DNA of 64,000 nt from Lobosporangium transversale (GCF_002105155.1 NW_019029023.1:124001-188000), one strand, 5' to 3'. Counted from the first letter of the stretch, positions 1 through 13,528 are shown. A program made the numbers and translations. The notes: generated by a model from the letters alone, not told the origin.

Positions 1-123
1 GAGCCTAATTGATTCGATATTTCATAGAAAATAGAATAGACGAATGACGGATGAATAAGGCTTGCATAAAAAAAAAGGGCAAGACAGAATAAGAAACAAA
101 AAGAAAGGAAAGTGTTGACTCAC

Positions 124-304
124 GAATTCGAGCTTTTGAGTACACTCCGACATCGTCTTCCAGCAGCTCAATCCCAAGTCCTCGATAGAGCTGTAGACGT
201 AATCTATGAATGTCAAGTGGAGGAGAAAGAGGTACCCAACATCAGTTGTTCATGCATGCATATGGACCTGTGTTCTTTTGAAACACATAAATTGAGCTTA
301 TTTT

Positions 305-336
<32 letters not shown>

Positions 337-988
337 CCTACACCGTGGAAGCATGTGATGTGTCATCCATGATATCTTCTGGATCATCTGGCAAGTCTTC
401 TTCCTGATTACTTGTCGTTGCTTCTTCCCTCGCTCCCTTATTGTCCGAGTGTGGATTCCTTGCATTATTAATCTTTTGTGAAAACCCCAGTTTTAGACTC
501 TGCATGCGGAGATGATGAATGGCAGTCTCAAGGGATACAATATCCTGATCCATGTTCTGGATAGTTTTGGCAATTGCAAACTTTTTCTTGTCCATTTCGT
601 ACATTTGTGTGTTGTGTTCCAGACTTTCTGCTTCGATGTGCTGTCCTGAACCCTCTGAGCGTGTCAGTTCAAGATTTCTTGACATTCCTATCATTTTTTT
701 TTTTTTTTTTTTAAAACAAATATCGAAATCAGAAACCATTTGCTCAAAGGTAACACATAAAAAAGGTACATCTACAAAACCCTTCATACTTTGAAGAAGT
801 AAGCGAGCATCCTGCAGCGCCTCTCGCCGCACTAATTCAGTTTCGCGGGCATCTTCCTGTATTATCCGTTGAATATCTTGTATATTTGAGCTAGACTCCT
901 GCAATTGTGCTGTAATGTTTTGGATTTGCAATACAATGCTTTCGTCTGTTGCAAAATCTCTCTGTTCCAAGGCTGGTACTGTTGTCAT
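124..988 (-). CDS. SPC24: Kinetochore protein Spc24 (partial, runs off left edge)
   Basis: Subunit of the Ndc80 complex that links kinetochores to spindle microtubules. Three exons read on the minus strand: 988-790, 687-342 and 203-124. The joins keep frame: donor GTATGA to acceptor GATAG, then GTAGGT to CATAG. The first about 170 residues are polar and heptad-like, as expected for the Spc24 coiled coil. Exon 3 gives LRLQLYRGLGIELLEDD, which matches the start of the globular C-terminal Spc24 domain as known in fungi. A donor GTGAGT follows at 123, so the last exon lies nearer the edge or outside the window. Both introns carry long A/T homopolymers. Assignment rests on the C-terminal motif plus the coiled coil. 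The final exon is unresolved. Confidence 0.85.
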
Positions 989-1329
989 AATTTAGAGGAG
1001 GTAATTTTTGCGAATGTCACAGACAAATAATGCAAAGTGGTAATATAAGGAAGAATAAAGTGCAATTTGCAATGTTATTTAATGATTTGTCGTAAGAGCA
1101 AACATGCAAACATTTGTTTGTCAGGCTCACCTTCATGAAGCTGGGTTACTACTAAGCCACATTGATGTACTTCAAGTTCCTGATACACCGTCCGGAGCCT
1201 GTAACGCTCATCAACCCAACTACAGAACCACAGCGCTGAATTTTACCCGAGAGCAGGATCAGGATCAAATTCAGATTCAGGCTCAGGATTAGGGACAGGA
1301 CGTGATTTGTTCCTGTTTTTGAAACACAC
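989..1329. promoter_or_regulatory. Shared upstream spacer between SPC24 and the PPR gene
   Basis: A divergent spacer of about 340 bp. It holds a short GATCAGGATCAAATTCAGAT-type repeat near 1256-1290 and no convincing coding segment. It probably contains both 5' UTRs. No TATA box stands out. Confidence 0.4.
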
Positions 1330-4300
1330 ATGAGGACAGCTGCCATTACCCGCATTCTTACAGCACAGCGCCTGTCCACAGCCTTCAGAATCGACCAGAC
1401 CGTTGCTACAAAGACACCAGAGAACTTTTGGCAATCGTGCTTTCAGCGAGCGTACACACGCTTTGCAGCAGCCATCCAAGAGCAAAAGACCCACTCACTC
1501 AAAGCACGATGTTCTTCCTTGCTATCACTGTCACTGTGCACTGATCATTTGTCATGCCCTACATGGCATCGCCTCAAGAAGATCCAGCGTTACGATCGCC
1601 ATCTTACCAGCGCTGCGGCCACCATCCCTAATTCCGGTCTCACACAGCCAACGCTCAACGAGCCCGCATTGGCGCATACAACATCAACTAAGGGATCTTT
1701 GACCGGGATAGGTACATCTAAAAAGCCTTTCACCAGGCATGAACGATCGCATCGATCAATTAGGGGCTTGATGTATAAATTGTCCCAGGCATTGAGGTGT
1801 GAAGACCTTGATGCGGCTCTAAGGTTTTATCTTTTGATTCGCAAAGAGATATTTTCTCGTCGTCTCGGTCAGCCGCTGTTCCGATGTCAATGCAGACTTG
1901 TAGAGTTAATTCATAGCAGTCGACTAGAAATGCTTGAATCCGGGAATAACCAATCTCATACCCGCCTGTCTGCGCGGTATGATCGACAGCGCCATATGGT
2001 ATTGAAAGACATCTCAATGGGGATGCTAAAAACCGGTGATCGGGCTAATGCCATGGCATCGCTAGTAGATGCCCTTGGGAAGAGCAAAGCCATGGTTAAG
2101 CATTCATACAAGGCAAAATCCAGCACTAAACTGCAAGATTGGAGAGAAGCACTGAGGGCTTTGGAGGACTGGGCTAGGAAGAATCCGACTGCCCATGGAG
2201 TAGCTGCTGCATCCGAGGTCACTGACTCGCCAATATTTACAACAGTATCACCGTCTCCACCACCATTAGTCTCAAGCTTCTATCTGGGAAATAAAGCCCT
2301 GGAACAAGACCTGTCCGCTTGGCTATCGAAAATAATGAAGCGGCTAGTCTATAGCCATACCTACCTCATCCGATCAATGCTTGACACCATCCCAAGGCAA
2401 TTTGGCATTCAAGCAACTGTGGAAATGCATGTGGTAAGCTTTGGTTATATATTTCTTTTTTATTACACTATATGTTTTCATCGCGCTGCCTGCCATTAAT
2501 GACGTTGGTATCACAGTATTAACATTCTTTATTAATATCTCGTAGGCGTTGTTGGATTATTATTCTACGCTTGGACAAGATGGCTATATTGACACTCTAG
2601 CAATCATCGATAGGATGAATCAAAAAGGCATTAAGTGGAAACAAGAGCCAGTTATATACGAATACTTATTGTATTCGCTTAGCCATAACCCAAATAATAT
2701 TGATTCGGATATTGACCTGATTATTGAACAGATGCTTGCCAATAACTTAGTCCCCAGAGAGAAGACCATGAAGGCGCTTATGTTATCTGCAGCTCACTCG
2801 GGCGATCTTGAAAGATGTTTGCGGCATATTCAACAAATGCACCAAGAATGGGGCCTTGCAGTCAGTGAACGCATGAAGGCTATCCTGCTCTATGGCTGCG
2901 CCAAACGCGGGGATTTCGAGGGTGCGATCGAGCTTCTTGAGCAGCTCAATAACTCAGGAAAGCTGGATCATGCTTTATTAGAAAAAAGCTTGATAGAGCC
3001 AGGAGACGATGGAAAGCCATGCCCGTCAAGCCCCAATCCACCAAAGCCTTCGTCTTTGAAGCACTCGTATCCGTCTACTTTTTTAACAACCAAAGTGGAA
3101 ACACTCTTGGAAGAACAAAATGTTATCAATAGCTCCAACCTTTTATTGGCACTTATTAATCAATCGCGTGCACAACGTGGGAACAAAAAGCGGCTTTCGC
3201 AGGCGTCTATCAAAGAAGAGGCTTCAAGGGTTCTGGAGCTGTTTACACTTATCACAAAGAACCCCCAACGGGCTGACACACGACTTTATACGATCATGAT
3301 GCATTACCTGTCGACACTTCCCTCGCCTATTCCGGGAATGATGTATCTATACAAGGAGATGCTCATGTCGAAAAATACGAAACCAAACCATGTCACTTAT
3401 CACATCATGCTTGAAGCCTGTGCAGAGCAGATGGATATAGATTGCGCAAAACAACTTTGGAATGATATGAGTGCATCCAATATTATCAAAGATTGCAATA
3501 TACGTGCTAGTTATATAAAATGTATGGGACAAACAGGCGATCTCGCATCTGCAGAGTGGTTCACACGGGAGGGCTTATTAAAGCAACAGGAGCTCGACAA
3601 GGTCCGCTTACGACATCAGACAGCATTTATTCTCAGTAAACGGGAAGAACCTAAGCAGGGTTTGCCGCTGTTACTAGAACCACCCCTTTTACCAAGGCGA
3701 GAGCATTTCCAGGAGGCGATCAGCTTGTCGACACTGCACGAGCTGATGAAGGCTCATCGGGCGCACAGTAGACCTGAACGAGTCTATGAGCTTTATTGCG
3801 AAATTGAGCGCGGGGAATGGGGCTACAAAATCCGGCCAAATGAATTGACTCTATCAATCCTACTTGGTGCGTGCGCATCAGATGCTGCTACGGCAGATCT
3901 TGTGGACCGTGGAATTGCAATCGTGGAGGACTTCCGCGGGTCCCGGAGGAGACAACACCTCCTACAGCCGGAGCGTTTGGATGGCAAAGATGGCGACAAT
4001 GGAGACAAGGCCAGCCAGTTAGTAAACGGGACTGTAACCCTGGATGATGATTCTGAATACCCAAGTCTTTATGAAGCCCTTGGCATGCAAGCGGGTTCTA
4101 AATCAGGCTTAATACCTGTATTGTCAGACTTCAGTTACCAGCTGTACTATACCATGCTTGGACGGCACCATCGACAACGCAAGATCGTGGAGGTGTGGGA
4201 CGACATGATGCAGTCGATTGAGCGGCCACCATCTCGTTTGACTGTGAACATTGTCATCGAGGCCTTGGAACAGGTTCAGTGGGGCGCTGCACCTATCAAA

Positions 4301-4432
4301 CGTATCCGGAGACAGCTGAGGGAGCATTGGTCCAAAACAGGCTGTGCTAGACAAGATGAGAGTAGTAGTTTTGACTTTGATGAGCCAAATGGGGATGAAT
4401 CCGTGGGAGCTGGAGGGCGGTTTTGGAGGTAA
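1330..4432 (+). CDS. Pentatricopeptide repeat (PPR) protein, probably mitochondrial
   Basis: Two exons, 1330-2433 and 2546-4432, joined in phase 0 (GTAAGC to CTCGTAG), give about 996 residues. The N-terminus is rich in Arg, Ala and Ser with few acids, as in a mitochondrial targeting peptide. The second exon has helical pairs of about 35 residues of PPR type, for example NHVTYHIMLEACAEQMDID and ISLSTLHELMKAHRAHSR. Fungal PPR proteins of this size act in mitochondrial RNA maturation or translation; the specific target cannot be read from sequence. The tail (SSFDFDEPNGDESVGAGG) is acidic and Gly-rich. The ATG at 1330 was chosen because it is the first in the frame and opens the basic leader. An upstream start cannot be excluded. 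Confidence 0.85.
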
Positions 4433-5166
4433 AAAAATGTCTGAAAGAAGAAGCCATCGTAGTGTCTACAAATATAATAAAATAATAGTACAGAGGGAGA
4501 AAGGAGAGAATTTGAACCGGGCGGACGACTTTTTGGAGTTTGACGATAAATGGAATGGGGCGTTAATGCTCTACCAAAGCAAGCTTCCACACAATCTACT
4601 TTGAATGATCTTCTTTGGTCCTCCTTTCATTTTGATACGTGGCAAGATTTTGGGATTTCGCAAATCGAAGGCCTAATTGTTCAGTATTTTATTCAGCAAA
4701 TGAATGCATTGCGAAGCGATGAATAGAAAGAAGGGAAAATGCCAACATGCAAAAACCGGTAATGTCGTTGTATGTATGAGAGACAAAGGATGATAACGAG
4801 TGAATTGTCGCAACATAACCGCTGTCCTTTATCATTAGTCCTCGTAAAATATTGCAACGTAGATATACGAGTGTGGAGAGGAATAGCTCTCACCCTAGAC
4901 TATATGAACTGAGTGAGACGGACATCCATTTTCTGGTAAGGAAAAAAAAAAAAAAAAAAAAAAAAAACTGAATAAAGAGAAGACCATTTAGGCGAGCATG
5001 CCAGTAGGCAGACAATTAGTAAAGATCATTGTAACAGCACATGGTCTGACAAACAGTTTTTCCTTCCCCCATAGTTTTGTTATTTCAGTCAGAGGCCCAA
5101 GCGCCATTAAAATAAATGCCAGCCGCCCCACTTTTAGTCCATCTTTCCTTCACTCATCTCTCTTCA
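4433..5166. other. Intergenic spacer
   Basis: PPR 3' region and GH5 5' region. It contains a poly(A) run at about 4939-4967. The leader just upstream of the next gene is pyrimidine-rich. No gene is seen. Confidence 0.5.
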
Positions 5167-7971
5167 ATGTCACACACAACTTTCTCCTCTGCCGAACCCC
5201 CCCATATCTCTGGAGCATCCTCACGCCTAAGGGTAGAACCAAACGACGTCTTTTTCCGTGACTCGGATAACCGCGCATGGCTTTTACGGGGGATTAATCT
5301 TAGTGGGTCATGCAAGTTCCCTCGTTATCCAGTCCCCGTACCCTCGCATGTGCGCGGTGACGCATTCTTGAAGCCGCAAGGGCATCCTGAAAGTTCTAAT
5401 GCTACTGTCGATGACCATAGTGACCATATCTCCTTCGTAGGAAGGCCATTTGAACTAGACAGGGCCGACGAACATCTTGCACGATTAAGGCATTGGGGCT
5501 TTAAAATCATCCGTTGGGTAGTCACCTGGGAAGCCATTGAGCATCAAGGGCCGTATGTTATGTTTAATATACTTTTTCTTTTTACCTTACAAGTTCTGAA
5601 TCATATTAATATAAAGCATTTTTAACATCTAACATAGAGGGATCTATGATCAAGAATTCCTAGACTACACTATCTTGGCATTGTTGAAAACAAAAGAATA
5701 TGGATTTAAGGTCATGATCGATTTTCATCAAGATGTGGTATGGACCTTTTTTATTCTTTTTGTTCTATTTTATCCATGACAACAATGAATTGCTATGACA
5801 ACTCAAGGAAATAATTGACTATACCAGTTTTACGACATGGTTGTTAAATGTATTATAAACATTTTAGTGGTCAAGATTCAGTGGAGGCTCAGGGGCACCA
5901 TTATGGACGTTTCACATAGCTGGGCTCGATCCGCACCATTTCGCAGCCACAGGTGCTGCAGTTGTGCACAACACCTTATTGGAGGATGAGCCCTTGCAGC
6001 AAATGGTTTGGCTGACAAATTATTACAAGTTAGCCTGTGCTTCCATGTTTACGCTTTTTTATGCTGGCAGGCTCTTGGCTCCAAAGTGTACGTTCAACTC
6101 TGGCACTAATATCCAGGATTTTCTTCAATCTCACTTTTTGGGTGCCATCGAGGCTTTGGTTCAGAAGATTCATGACTGCAAGGACAAAGATGGGAATCCA
6201 TTGCTGGAGGACCATGTTGTCATAGGATATGACTCTTGGAACGAGCCATCGTGCGGCTGGATCGGTTTAGAACGCCTGGATGTGCTGTCAGAGGAACACG
6301 ATATGAGACAGGGAGATATGCCAACGCCTCTTCAGTCCCTGATGCTGGGAGAAGGTTTAACTGTCCGAGACATTGCAACCTACCGAATCGAGCTCGTTGG
6401 ACCTGTGAAATCCGGTTCACGTATTATAGATCCATCAGCACATCCTTCATCACAAGGAAAGCCAGTCAAAGCCTGGCTGTCCCCTGTACTACGCGATCGA
6501 TATGATTCTCAATATGGGGTCCAGCGTGATGCTACATTTCCAAAAGCCGGAGTTTGCCTCTGGGCTCAACACGGTGTTTGGTCCATCCAAGATGGCCGAG
6601 TACTGCAACAGGATTACTTTTCGAGAGTACCCCCCTCAACAGATACATCTTCAGAGACCACTCGTATACGATGGGTGGATAATCATTGGCTTCCTTTCGC
6701 GAGACAAGTCATCGACCTCGTACGAAAGATTCATTCCACTGCTATTCTCTTCTTGGAGCCACCTGTCTATGTCCCACCACCAGACCTATTTAATACAATA
6801 TCAACATCTTTACCAGAGACGGGCCACGGCCTTGATGGCACATTGAACAAAGAATTGGTGACTAATATGGCCTATGCTCCTCATCATTATGATGACCTTG
6901 TATTACTCACAAGACGGTACCTGGGATGGATCAATCTTGATCTATTAGGTCTGAGCCGTGGCCGACAAAAGTCTTTACTTGGATCATTTGTATTTGGTAA
7001 AAAGTCTACACAAACTCTCTTTAGGAATCAGATAGTGGAGATACAAAAGGAGTGTTATGAACGGCTAGGTAAGTATAATGTATGGTTTATTTTTCTTTTT
7101 TTTTTTTTAAAAAAAACAAAAAAATAAAAAAAAATAAATGCGATTCCTCTTATTATTATTAGGTCAGCGGCCTGTTTTGATTGGAGAAACAGGACTACAT
7201 TTTGATGTTGGAATGAATGTTGCTCAGCAACGCAGAAATGGCACTGAATCGGCAGGCAACCGGAGTAAAATATGGTCTCTACCTTCATGGCTCCGATTTT
7301 CTTGGAATACAGCTAGAAACGGTACGAACCTCAAACCCTCTACAGGTTCGACAAAAATCAGTTACAGGCCACCTACGAAGCAGTTTCAGCGAGCATTCGA
7401 CAATATCCTTGAGGGCCTTGAGAGTACGCTAGTTCATTACACGCTCTGGAACTACACGATTGAGAATGATACGCAATATGGCGATGGCTGGAATGGCGAA
7501 AATCTTAGCATTTTCTCGGCGGATGCTGCGAGGATGACTACTGATGAAAAAGATAGCGACAGCGACAGCGACATCTATGGAGGAGGTGTTGTTCACAAGT
7601 TAGACCGCGGAGGACGTGCGATTGAACAATTCTGTCGACCATATCCTGTGGCGACAGTTGGATACCCTATTGAAGTCGTTTTTAATCGTCATGAAAATGC
7701 GAAGACCTTTACGCTCAGGACAAAGACCGCAGCCAACGATGGCCATGCCAGGAAACTGGGCTCTACCGCTAATCTGAAGACCGAAATATTTGTCCCAAAT
7801 TATCACTTCCATGGTCCTGAACACTGCAGCGTGACCGTAAGTGATGGAACGTGGGAGTGGAATCAGGAGCAACAAACAGTGCTCTGGTCATATGGTGAGA
7901 CAAATAGTGAACCAGAAGCCATCAATGCTGGTTATATTTATCATCGGCTTGAGATACGAAGGCGAGTATAG
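5167..7971 (+). CDS. GH5-family glucosidase, ergosteryl-beta-glucosidase / endoglycoceramidase-related type
   Basis: Four exons: 5167-5552, 5638-5737, 5868-7068 and 7163-7971, about 831 residues. All three joins preserve frame and recreate GH5 motifs: GINLSGSCKFP near the N-terminus, EYGFKVMIDFHQDV then WSRFSGGSGAP across intron 2, acid/base Glu in SWNEPSCGW (about residue 286), and nucleophile Glu in VLIGETGLHFD (about residue 571) right after intron 3. The C-terminal about 150 residues look like the beta-sandwich that follows the barrel in the fungal steryl-glucosidase group (Cryptococcus EGCrP2, yeast Egh1). Members hydrolyse ergosteryl-glucoside in the cytosol or vacuole. No signal peptide is visible, consistent with an intracellular enzyme. 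The first Met was placed at 5167; an in-frame ATG lies at 5116. Exact substrate is inferred. Confidence 0.88.
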
Positions 7972-8285
7972 AGAAATAAAATTATGTGTTTTTTTTATTG
8001 ATAGGTTGTTTCTGCTCATTCTATCATCCCAATGAAGTAACAGTGATTGTCAACAAAAATTTCAATCGAAAAGCTTATGATTTTGTACTTCTGCTCTTCA
8101 TTAAGCAGGCCATGGAGGTTTTTGAAGCCTTCATGCAATGCTTTATATGATTGAGGTTCAATTTAGAAAATAGAGAGTTTAGGAACAAAAGTAATGATTT
8201 CAATAGTTTGAGAGGAGGGGTTTATTGGAAATTTTGGTATAATGGCTTGAATAAGAATATTTTTATGTAGAAACTAGTTGTTGTT
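7972..8285. other. Convergent 3' spacer
   Basis: AT-rich sequence between the 3' ends of the GH5 gene and the RTA1 gene. It probably holds both 3' UTRs. No gene is seen. Confidence 0.5.
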
Positions 8286-9621
8286 TCAGCGGACTAGAGG
8301 TGCCCCGTCAGTCGTATATAGATCATTGTTATTGCTGTGAACTGGAGTGATGCGACTGCTATCCGCCATAGGGTGATTGAATGCAACCTCTCGCGTATAA
8401 GTTGTAATCTTGGAAAGAAGGATTGTAGGCCAAAAGAACGCAAAAACTCCAATAGCAAGTACGAGGGGTGCTGCATCCAGAACAAATACATAAACTTGAT
8501 AAAGCGACGAAGCAGACATGAAATGAAATAAAGGTTAACTTTATTGGCATCGGTCAAAAGCATACATGAGTTAGTAACGGTCTTAGAAACTTACTCTCAT
8601 TACTGCTGAGGTGTCCGTCGTAACCCTCAGCAAATTCAACGATACGAAAGATTGAGCGGATCTACCATGGAACACCAATTAGATTGACAGTAAGAACATG
8701 GTTAGTCTGAAACGACCTTTGGATATTGCGGGATTTAAGAAAAATGAACAATAGTAAAAAAAAAAAAAAAAAAAAGCTTACAATGATGAAAATGCTTGAG
8801 AAGTAAAGTCCCCCGACAACAATAGCCGTGTGCTGATCCAATCCCATATAGTTTTTCCCTTGTAAAAGGGATGTCTGGGCTAGTTGCCGCCCTTTCTGTT
8901 TTCTCTCTGCGATTAATCGGTGGACTGCGACGGTAAGAAGGGCGGTGAAAAGGCAATAGGACACGCCTTGAACCGTGACACCGATCAGGAACAATTTAGA
9001 GCCAATATCGGCGAGCTGTGAGTTACCTTTTGCTCCACCTGCTTGCATACCTCCTGCTGATATTTGAACTAAAAAGGATAGGAGATCTGACCAGATAAAT
9101 GTGCGTCCAACGATTCGAGGTGGAATGAAAGAGAAACGAGACTTTTGCATCTTGGAAGAGCCTTTGGAACCAGGGTTGCTATTTCCACTGGTGTCGAAAT
9201 TAGGATCGACGGCAGCGATAAACCGTCCATAGAGCATGAAGTTGAAAGCGAGGAATGCAGAGGGCGAGATGACGATCAAACCGTTTTGTACGATATAGAT
9301 AATTAGCTTGAGGCTATCGGGATCGAGCGAGGTCTTGATAAAGAATCCGAGCGCAGAAGCGAATGCGCCGATGGGCAGACAGAGTGCCCATCTGTCTTTT
9401 TGACGGTGGATGTGATAAGAGAATGTGATGCCGAGGAGCAGATAGCATACGCCAAAGATGATATTACCAGGGATGCTGGGTTCATATTTTAGGATACCAC
9501 GTCGCTTAGTAACAGGGGTGGTGTCTGGAGTTGGGGTATTGGGAACAGATTGAGCTTGGACATGGCCAAGGAAGAGTAGTAATGCATATGTGATAACAGT
9601 AAAGCGATTTAGATAAAACAT
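8286..9621 (-). CDS. RTA1-like seven-helix membrane protein
   Basis: Three exons (9621-8782, 8661-8595, 8494-8286) give about 371 residues. It starts with a cleavable-looking signal peptide (ALLLFLGHVQAQS), then a lumenal stretch with PNTPTPDTTPVT and a series of hydrophobic helices. The 67-nt middle exon reads IRSIFRIVEFAEGYDGHLSSNE, the most conserved RTA1 motif, which supports both splice junctions. The last exon holds the final helix and a polar cytosolic tail. The family is linked in yeast to 7-aminocholesterol resistance and to lipid translocation (Rsb1); a molecular role here is inferred. Intron 1 contains a poly(A/T) tract at about 8758-8775. Promoter is shared with the Zn2Cys6 gene at 10051. 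Confidence 0.88.
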
Positions 9622-10050
9622 TGTTGTAGGGTTGATGGATTTTCTGGATGCGGATGAGATGCTAATAACGGATCCGCCTTCTTTGATCTGGGGGTTTTAT
9701 ACGCGAGTGTAAGTGACAGAGATACCAAGTGTCTATGTAGTGGACTTCTTAGTTGCTGATTAAGTCCGGCGTTCCTCCGACGGAAATAGAGTCCTCTCCA
9801 GAAAGTCATGAGCTGATTTGGTTTTCTGACTTTATATCTACGTAAAAGTTAATTTTAATTTAAATTAAGTACTTTAAAAATATACTCAGATTTTGTTTGG
9901 AAATAGTGTGCCAAGGACAATGATGCCAAGAGAAAAGCCTACAAAACTGAATCTGGGCTGTAGAAGTGGTGGATAGATAAATCCCCACAAATCCAAATTA
10001 AACATCATTGATCCGATACACAGAGATTTAATCGTTCTCCTTTTTCAGAC
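9622..10050. promoter_or_regulatory. Divergent promoter between RTA1 and Zn2Cys6 genes
   Basis: A 429-bp spacer between two divergent start codons. The centre (about 9840-9900) is very AT-rich with TTTAAATTAA-like sequence. No clear CGG triplet pair for zinc-cluster binding was found by eye. Confidence 0.4.
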
Positions 10051-13000
10051 ATGCCTAAAAAAGACCCATCTTCTACTCCTCTTTCTCTCTCTTCCGGCGA
10101 TCCTGCTATCCCAGTTCAACGGCGAAAACGTCTCCTTGCGAAGCGCAGCTGTATAAGTTGCCGTGAAAAGAAGACTCGCTGCGAGTTACCTGACCTCCAT
10201 GTCCCTTCTTCTAGAGAACCAGTAGCCAACTCAAAGCGGTGTCATCGATGTAATGTGCTTGACGTGAACTGTGTCGTATGGGACGGAGATCGGAAGAGAA
10301 AACCCAGATTGCCACTATACAGCAACACAACTCAGTCTGATGATGTTGACAGAAGTGAGAACAAACATACAGACACACACTCGACTTGGAGTCCACTTTC
10401 TCATCTTGCCTATGCCGCCCAAATTATCGGTGCATCTACTTCATCATCCCCCTTATATCAGCACTCTCCCTCAAATTGTTCAACGGCAACAACCACACCG
10501 ACAATTTCCTCACCTTCACAATCTGATCCTTTCTTTGAGCCAAATGATGACTCCTTCAAAAACATTGCTTCAAGCTCAGGGTCTCTAGAATCTTCTCTCC
10601 CAGATTACGTCAATGGCATTCGAACTCACATTGAACGTGTTTCACCCTCACCAAATGATAAGACCAACCAAAGCCACGATCGAACGGATTCTAAGGGCCC
10701 AATTCAAAAAGACTATTCCTTTGGTCATCATGATGGTGATCAACCAAATCGTCCTCAACAACCATCATGCTTGAACAAGGGAACTGCATCCGCATCTGCA
10801 TCCGAGCAAAAGCCATCCTTGATGACATGGCGTTGTGCATGGAAGTCAACTTCAACGCTTATTGATTATGCAGCCCAGCAACGACAGTTCACACGCTACA
10901 TGGTCAGCCGCATTGCATCGCCCTATTATGGAATAAAGGCCATCGATGTCTTGGACATGATTAACAAGGAAGATTGTTTCGCCTTGAAGATTTTGTAAGA
11001 AATCTAATTTACACGAATGATTTTCACAATGCTCATACATAATGAAACCTTAATTTTTAATGTTTTATGTTTTTTATTTTTAATTTTTTTTTTTACATAA
11101 AGTATGACACCTTATCTTGCTTGGCATCCTCATTTGCCATCGCTTGAAGTGCTCTATGACCTCCACCAGCAACAGCCAAACAAATCAACGTCCCTACTGT
11201 TCGCATCCATGTGTCTTGTAGCATCTCGACACCGTCATTCACTATCTTCAAGCTTGATGCAAGGTCTCTCTGCCGTTGTAGATCGTTTAGGAACACAGGT
11301 GATATATTCTTCAATCTGTAATCTTCAAGTTGTCCAGGCATTCGAACTTCTTCTTGCTCAAGAACCGAGTCTTGTAGGCACTGGTGTTTGTGGCGACGCA
11401 GATGAGCAAGCACATAGAGGTAATGGTCTAGCGGGTGACAACGTGTTGTCGTATGCTCTCAACATCTCCAAAAGTATAGGAATTGACAAGTCCGTTGGTA
11501 CGCTCCATAAGCTTCTTGGAGAGAAGACTGAATATGACCCGACAGAGAAAGCACGAGAGGAACGAACTGATCAGCTGAAAAATTTGATGTGTATGGCCTC
11601 ATTATGGGTCAGTTTGCGACTGTGGGAATGTCATTACTTATTAATCAGGCCCATTACACCAGTCTTTCGTGACCTGAATCATTTGGCGGATGATGCAAAA
11701 TGCATGATTGCGATTGACGGATCTGGAAATAAGGTACAGGCAGCTCCAATAACAACAGACGGAATCTCAACTAGTGTCCTGAAAGATCACGAGGTAGAAG
11801 CAGAAGAAAAACTCCGTTCGGCAGGTAATAGCGCATTCATTGAGTTACTAGAACAGTAGCGCCTAATATATACTTATTAGAGTTACTTTGTATGGATGGC
11901 TAAGTTTGTCAATTGACCCTGATCTCGTAACGCGTTTAATAGGTCGAACTGTTTTGGCACATAGGATTTGGGGAATGGCTACCGCGCATAAATGTTTGGC
12001 TAAGCTGGATGATGTTCTTTTACATACAAAGGATGAAGGGCTTTCAACGCCGCTACAAGCACATGAAGGACTTATCAATGATAGAAGAGGCACCGATCTG
12101 CACACTATGGACGAAATTGTTGCCATAGTTATAAAGGCTTTAAAAGAGCAGGCCGAAAATGAGCTCAGCATGCAGGGAGATATGGCACCATATGTACTAT
12201 ATGAATCAGCTAACCTTGCAGAAGAATGGAGCCAGTTAGAGGCGTACTCAGTCTCTTCAACTCTTTGCACATTTGGCATCTGTGCCTTGTACAATGGTCG
12301 GTTGGAAGCAACATTTTATCCAAAGATGTTTTGGGAAACATTGCGGCATGACAAAGAGCTAATGGAGCGCGTCGGGATCATAGGCAAAAGTAGATTGGAC
12401 CTCTTAGAGAAGCTTGTCGCGTCCTTTAACTTCTTTAGCCGTAGACTGACATTTGCAGCTGCGGCTGCAGGTGCTTCAAGTAAAACAACACACGGCATAC
12501 GTAAAGCCTACAGCGGCGTTGTAGAGTTGATAGGGGCACCGATTTTATTGACATGTGGTTTTGTGATTGACGCCTGTAAAGTATTTTTGGAGGGCTCAGC
12601 ATTCGTTTTAGTCAATTATTCTGCAATCCAACAAAACTTCGATGCACGGTTGTTGTTTATGGTTCAGGCAGCACAGCGACTGGAAGAGCTGGACGACAAT
12701 AGATATGAACAGGTCGACGTCAACCAGGATCACGACATGGAAGAAGGAGGAGAAAGTCATGGAGATGATTCCAAAGACGGCAACACTCATCTTCCGTTGC
12801 TGAGCATACCTCAGCTCTCAGCAAAATTTGTAAGAGAAATGGTAGAGACATTGCAGAAGTGGAGATTGGCACTTTCTATCTACCGTAGGCCTAGAGCGCC
12901 TGTTACAGTGAATCAGAAGGATGATAATCAGGCTGCATCTTCACAGTCTGTTGGGACACTTAATACTAATGGTGATAGTCAAAAAGACAATGAGCTGACA

Positions 13001-13471
13001 AAGCCAACCCGATCAATGAATCCTTCTGTTCAAGCTTCGCAACTATCAGCTTCTCTGCCAGCGTTGCAGATGGCCAACAGATCAATAGTGGATACCAACA
13101 AAGCGCTAAATGGCTTTACCACTCACAACCATGCGGGGGCTCCTATTGCTAATGTCGATGGATGGAGTTCTATAGGGTCCACACATACAACGCCACTTTC
13201 TGGGCTTAATCCTGAAGCAGCACCTCCACCCACAGTACTATCTCAGACCAATGCCTATGCTCACCTCATGTTCCCTGCACAGCACTGGTCTGTAGGAGAA
13301 TCTGAGCGCGCAAGGGATCAATGTCCTCCATCTGTAATGCCCTTAGAGCCTTTCTTGGCTACTGGGATCATTCCGACTCCAACAGCTCCTGTAGGCGATA
13401 GTGACATCAGCAAGTTGTATGACATACCCCTAATCAACTCATTTTTCGATTCGATCTTTCCATATTATTAG
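10051..13471 (+). CDS. Zn(II)2Cys6 transcription factor
   Basis: Three exons: 10051-10994, 11103-11824 and 11883-13471, about 1084 residues. The zinc cluster is at residues 34-74: Cys34, 37, 44, 64, 67 and 74, that is CX2CX6C then CX2CX6C separated by 19 residues. It is preceded by a basic stretch RRKRLLAKR that could serve as an NLS. A Ser/Thr/Pro-rich linker follows. The region from about residue 315 to 720 resembles the fungal-specific factor middle homology domain. The tail is rich in Asn, Ser and Pro. Intron 2 uses donor GTAATA, and the acceptor ATTAGAG keeps frame; the nearer TTATTAG does not. Likely regulates nearby or metabolic genes; the target is unknown. Confidence 0.85.
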
Positions 13472-13493
13472 TAAAAGATGGTTTGGTTTGTTT

Positions 13494-13528
<35 letters not shown>

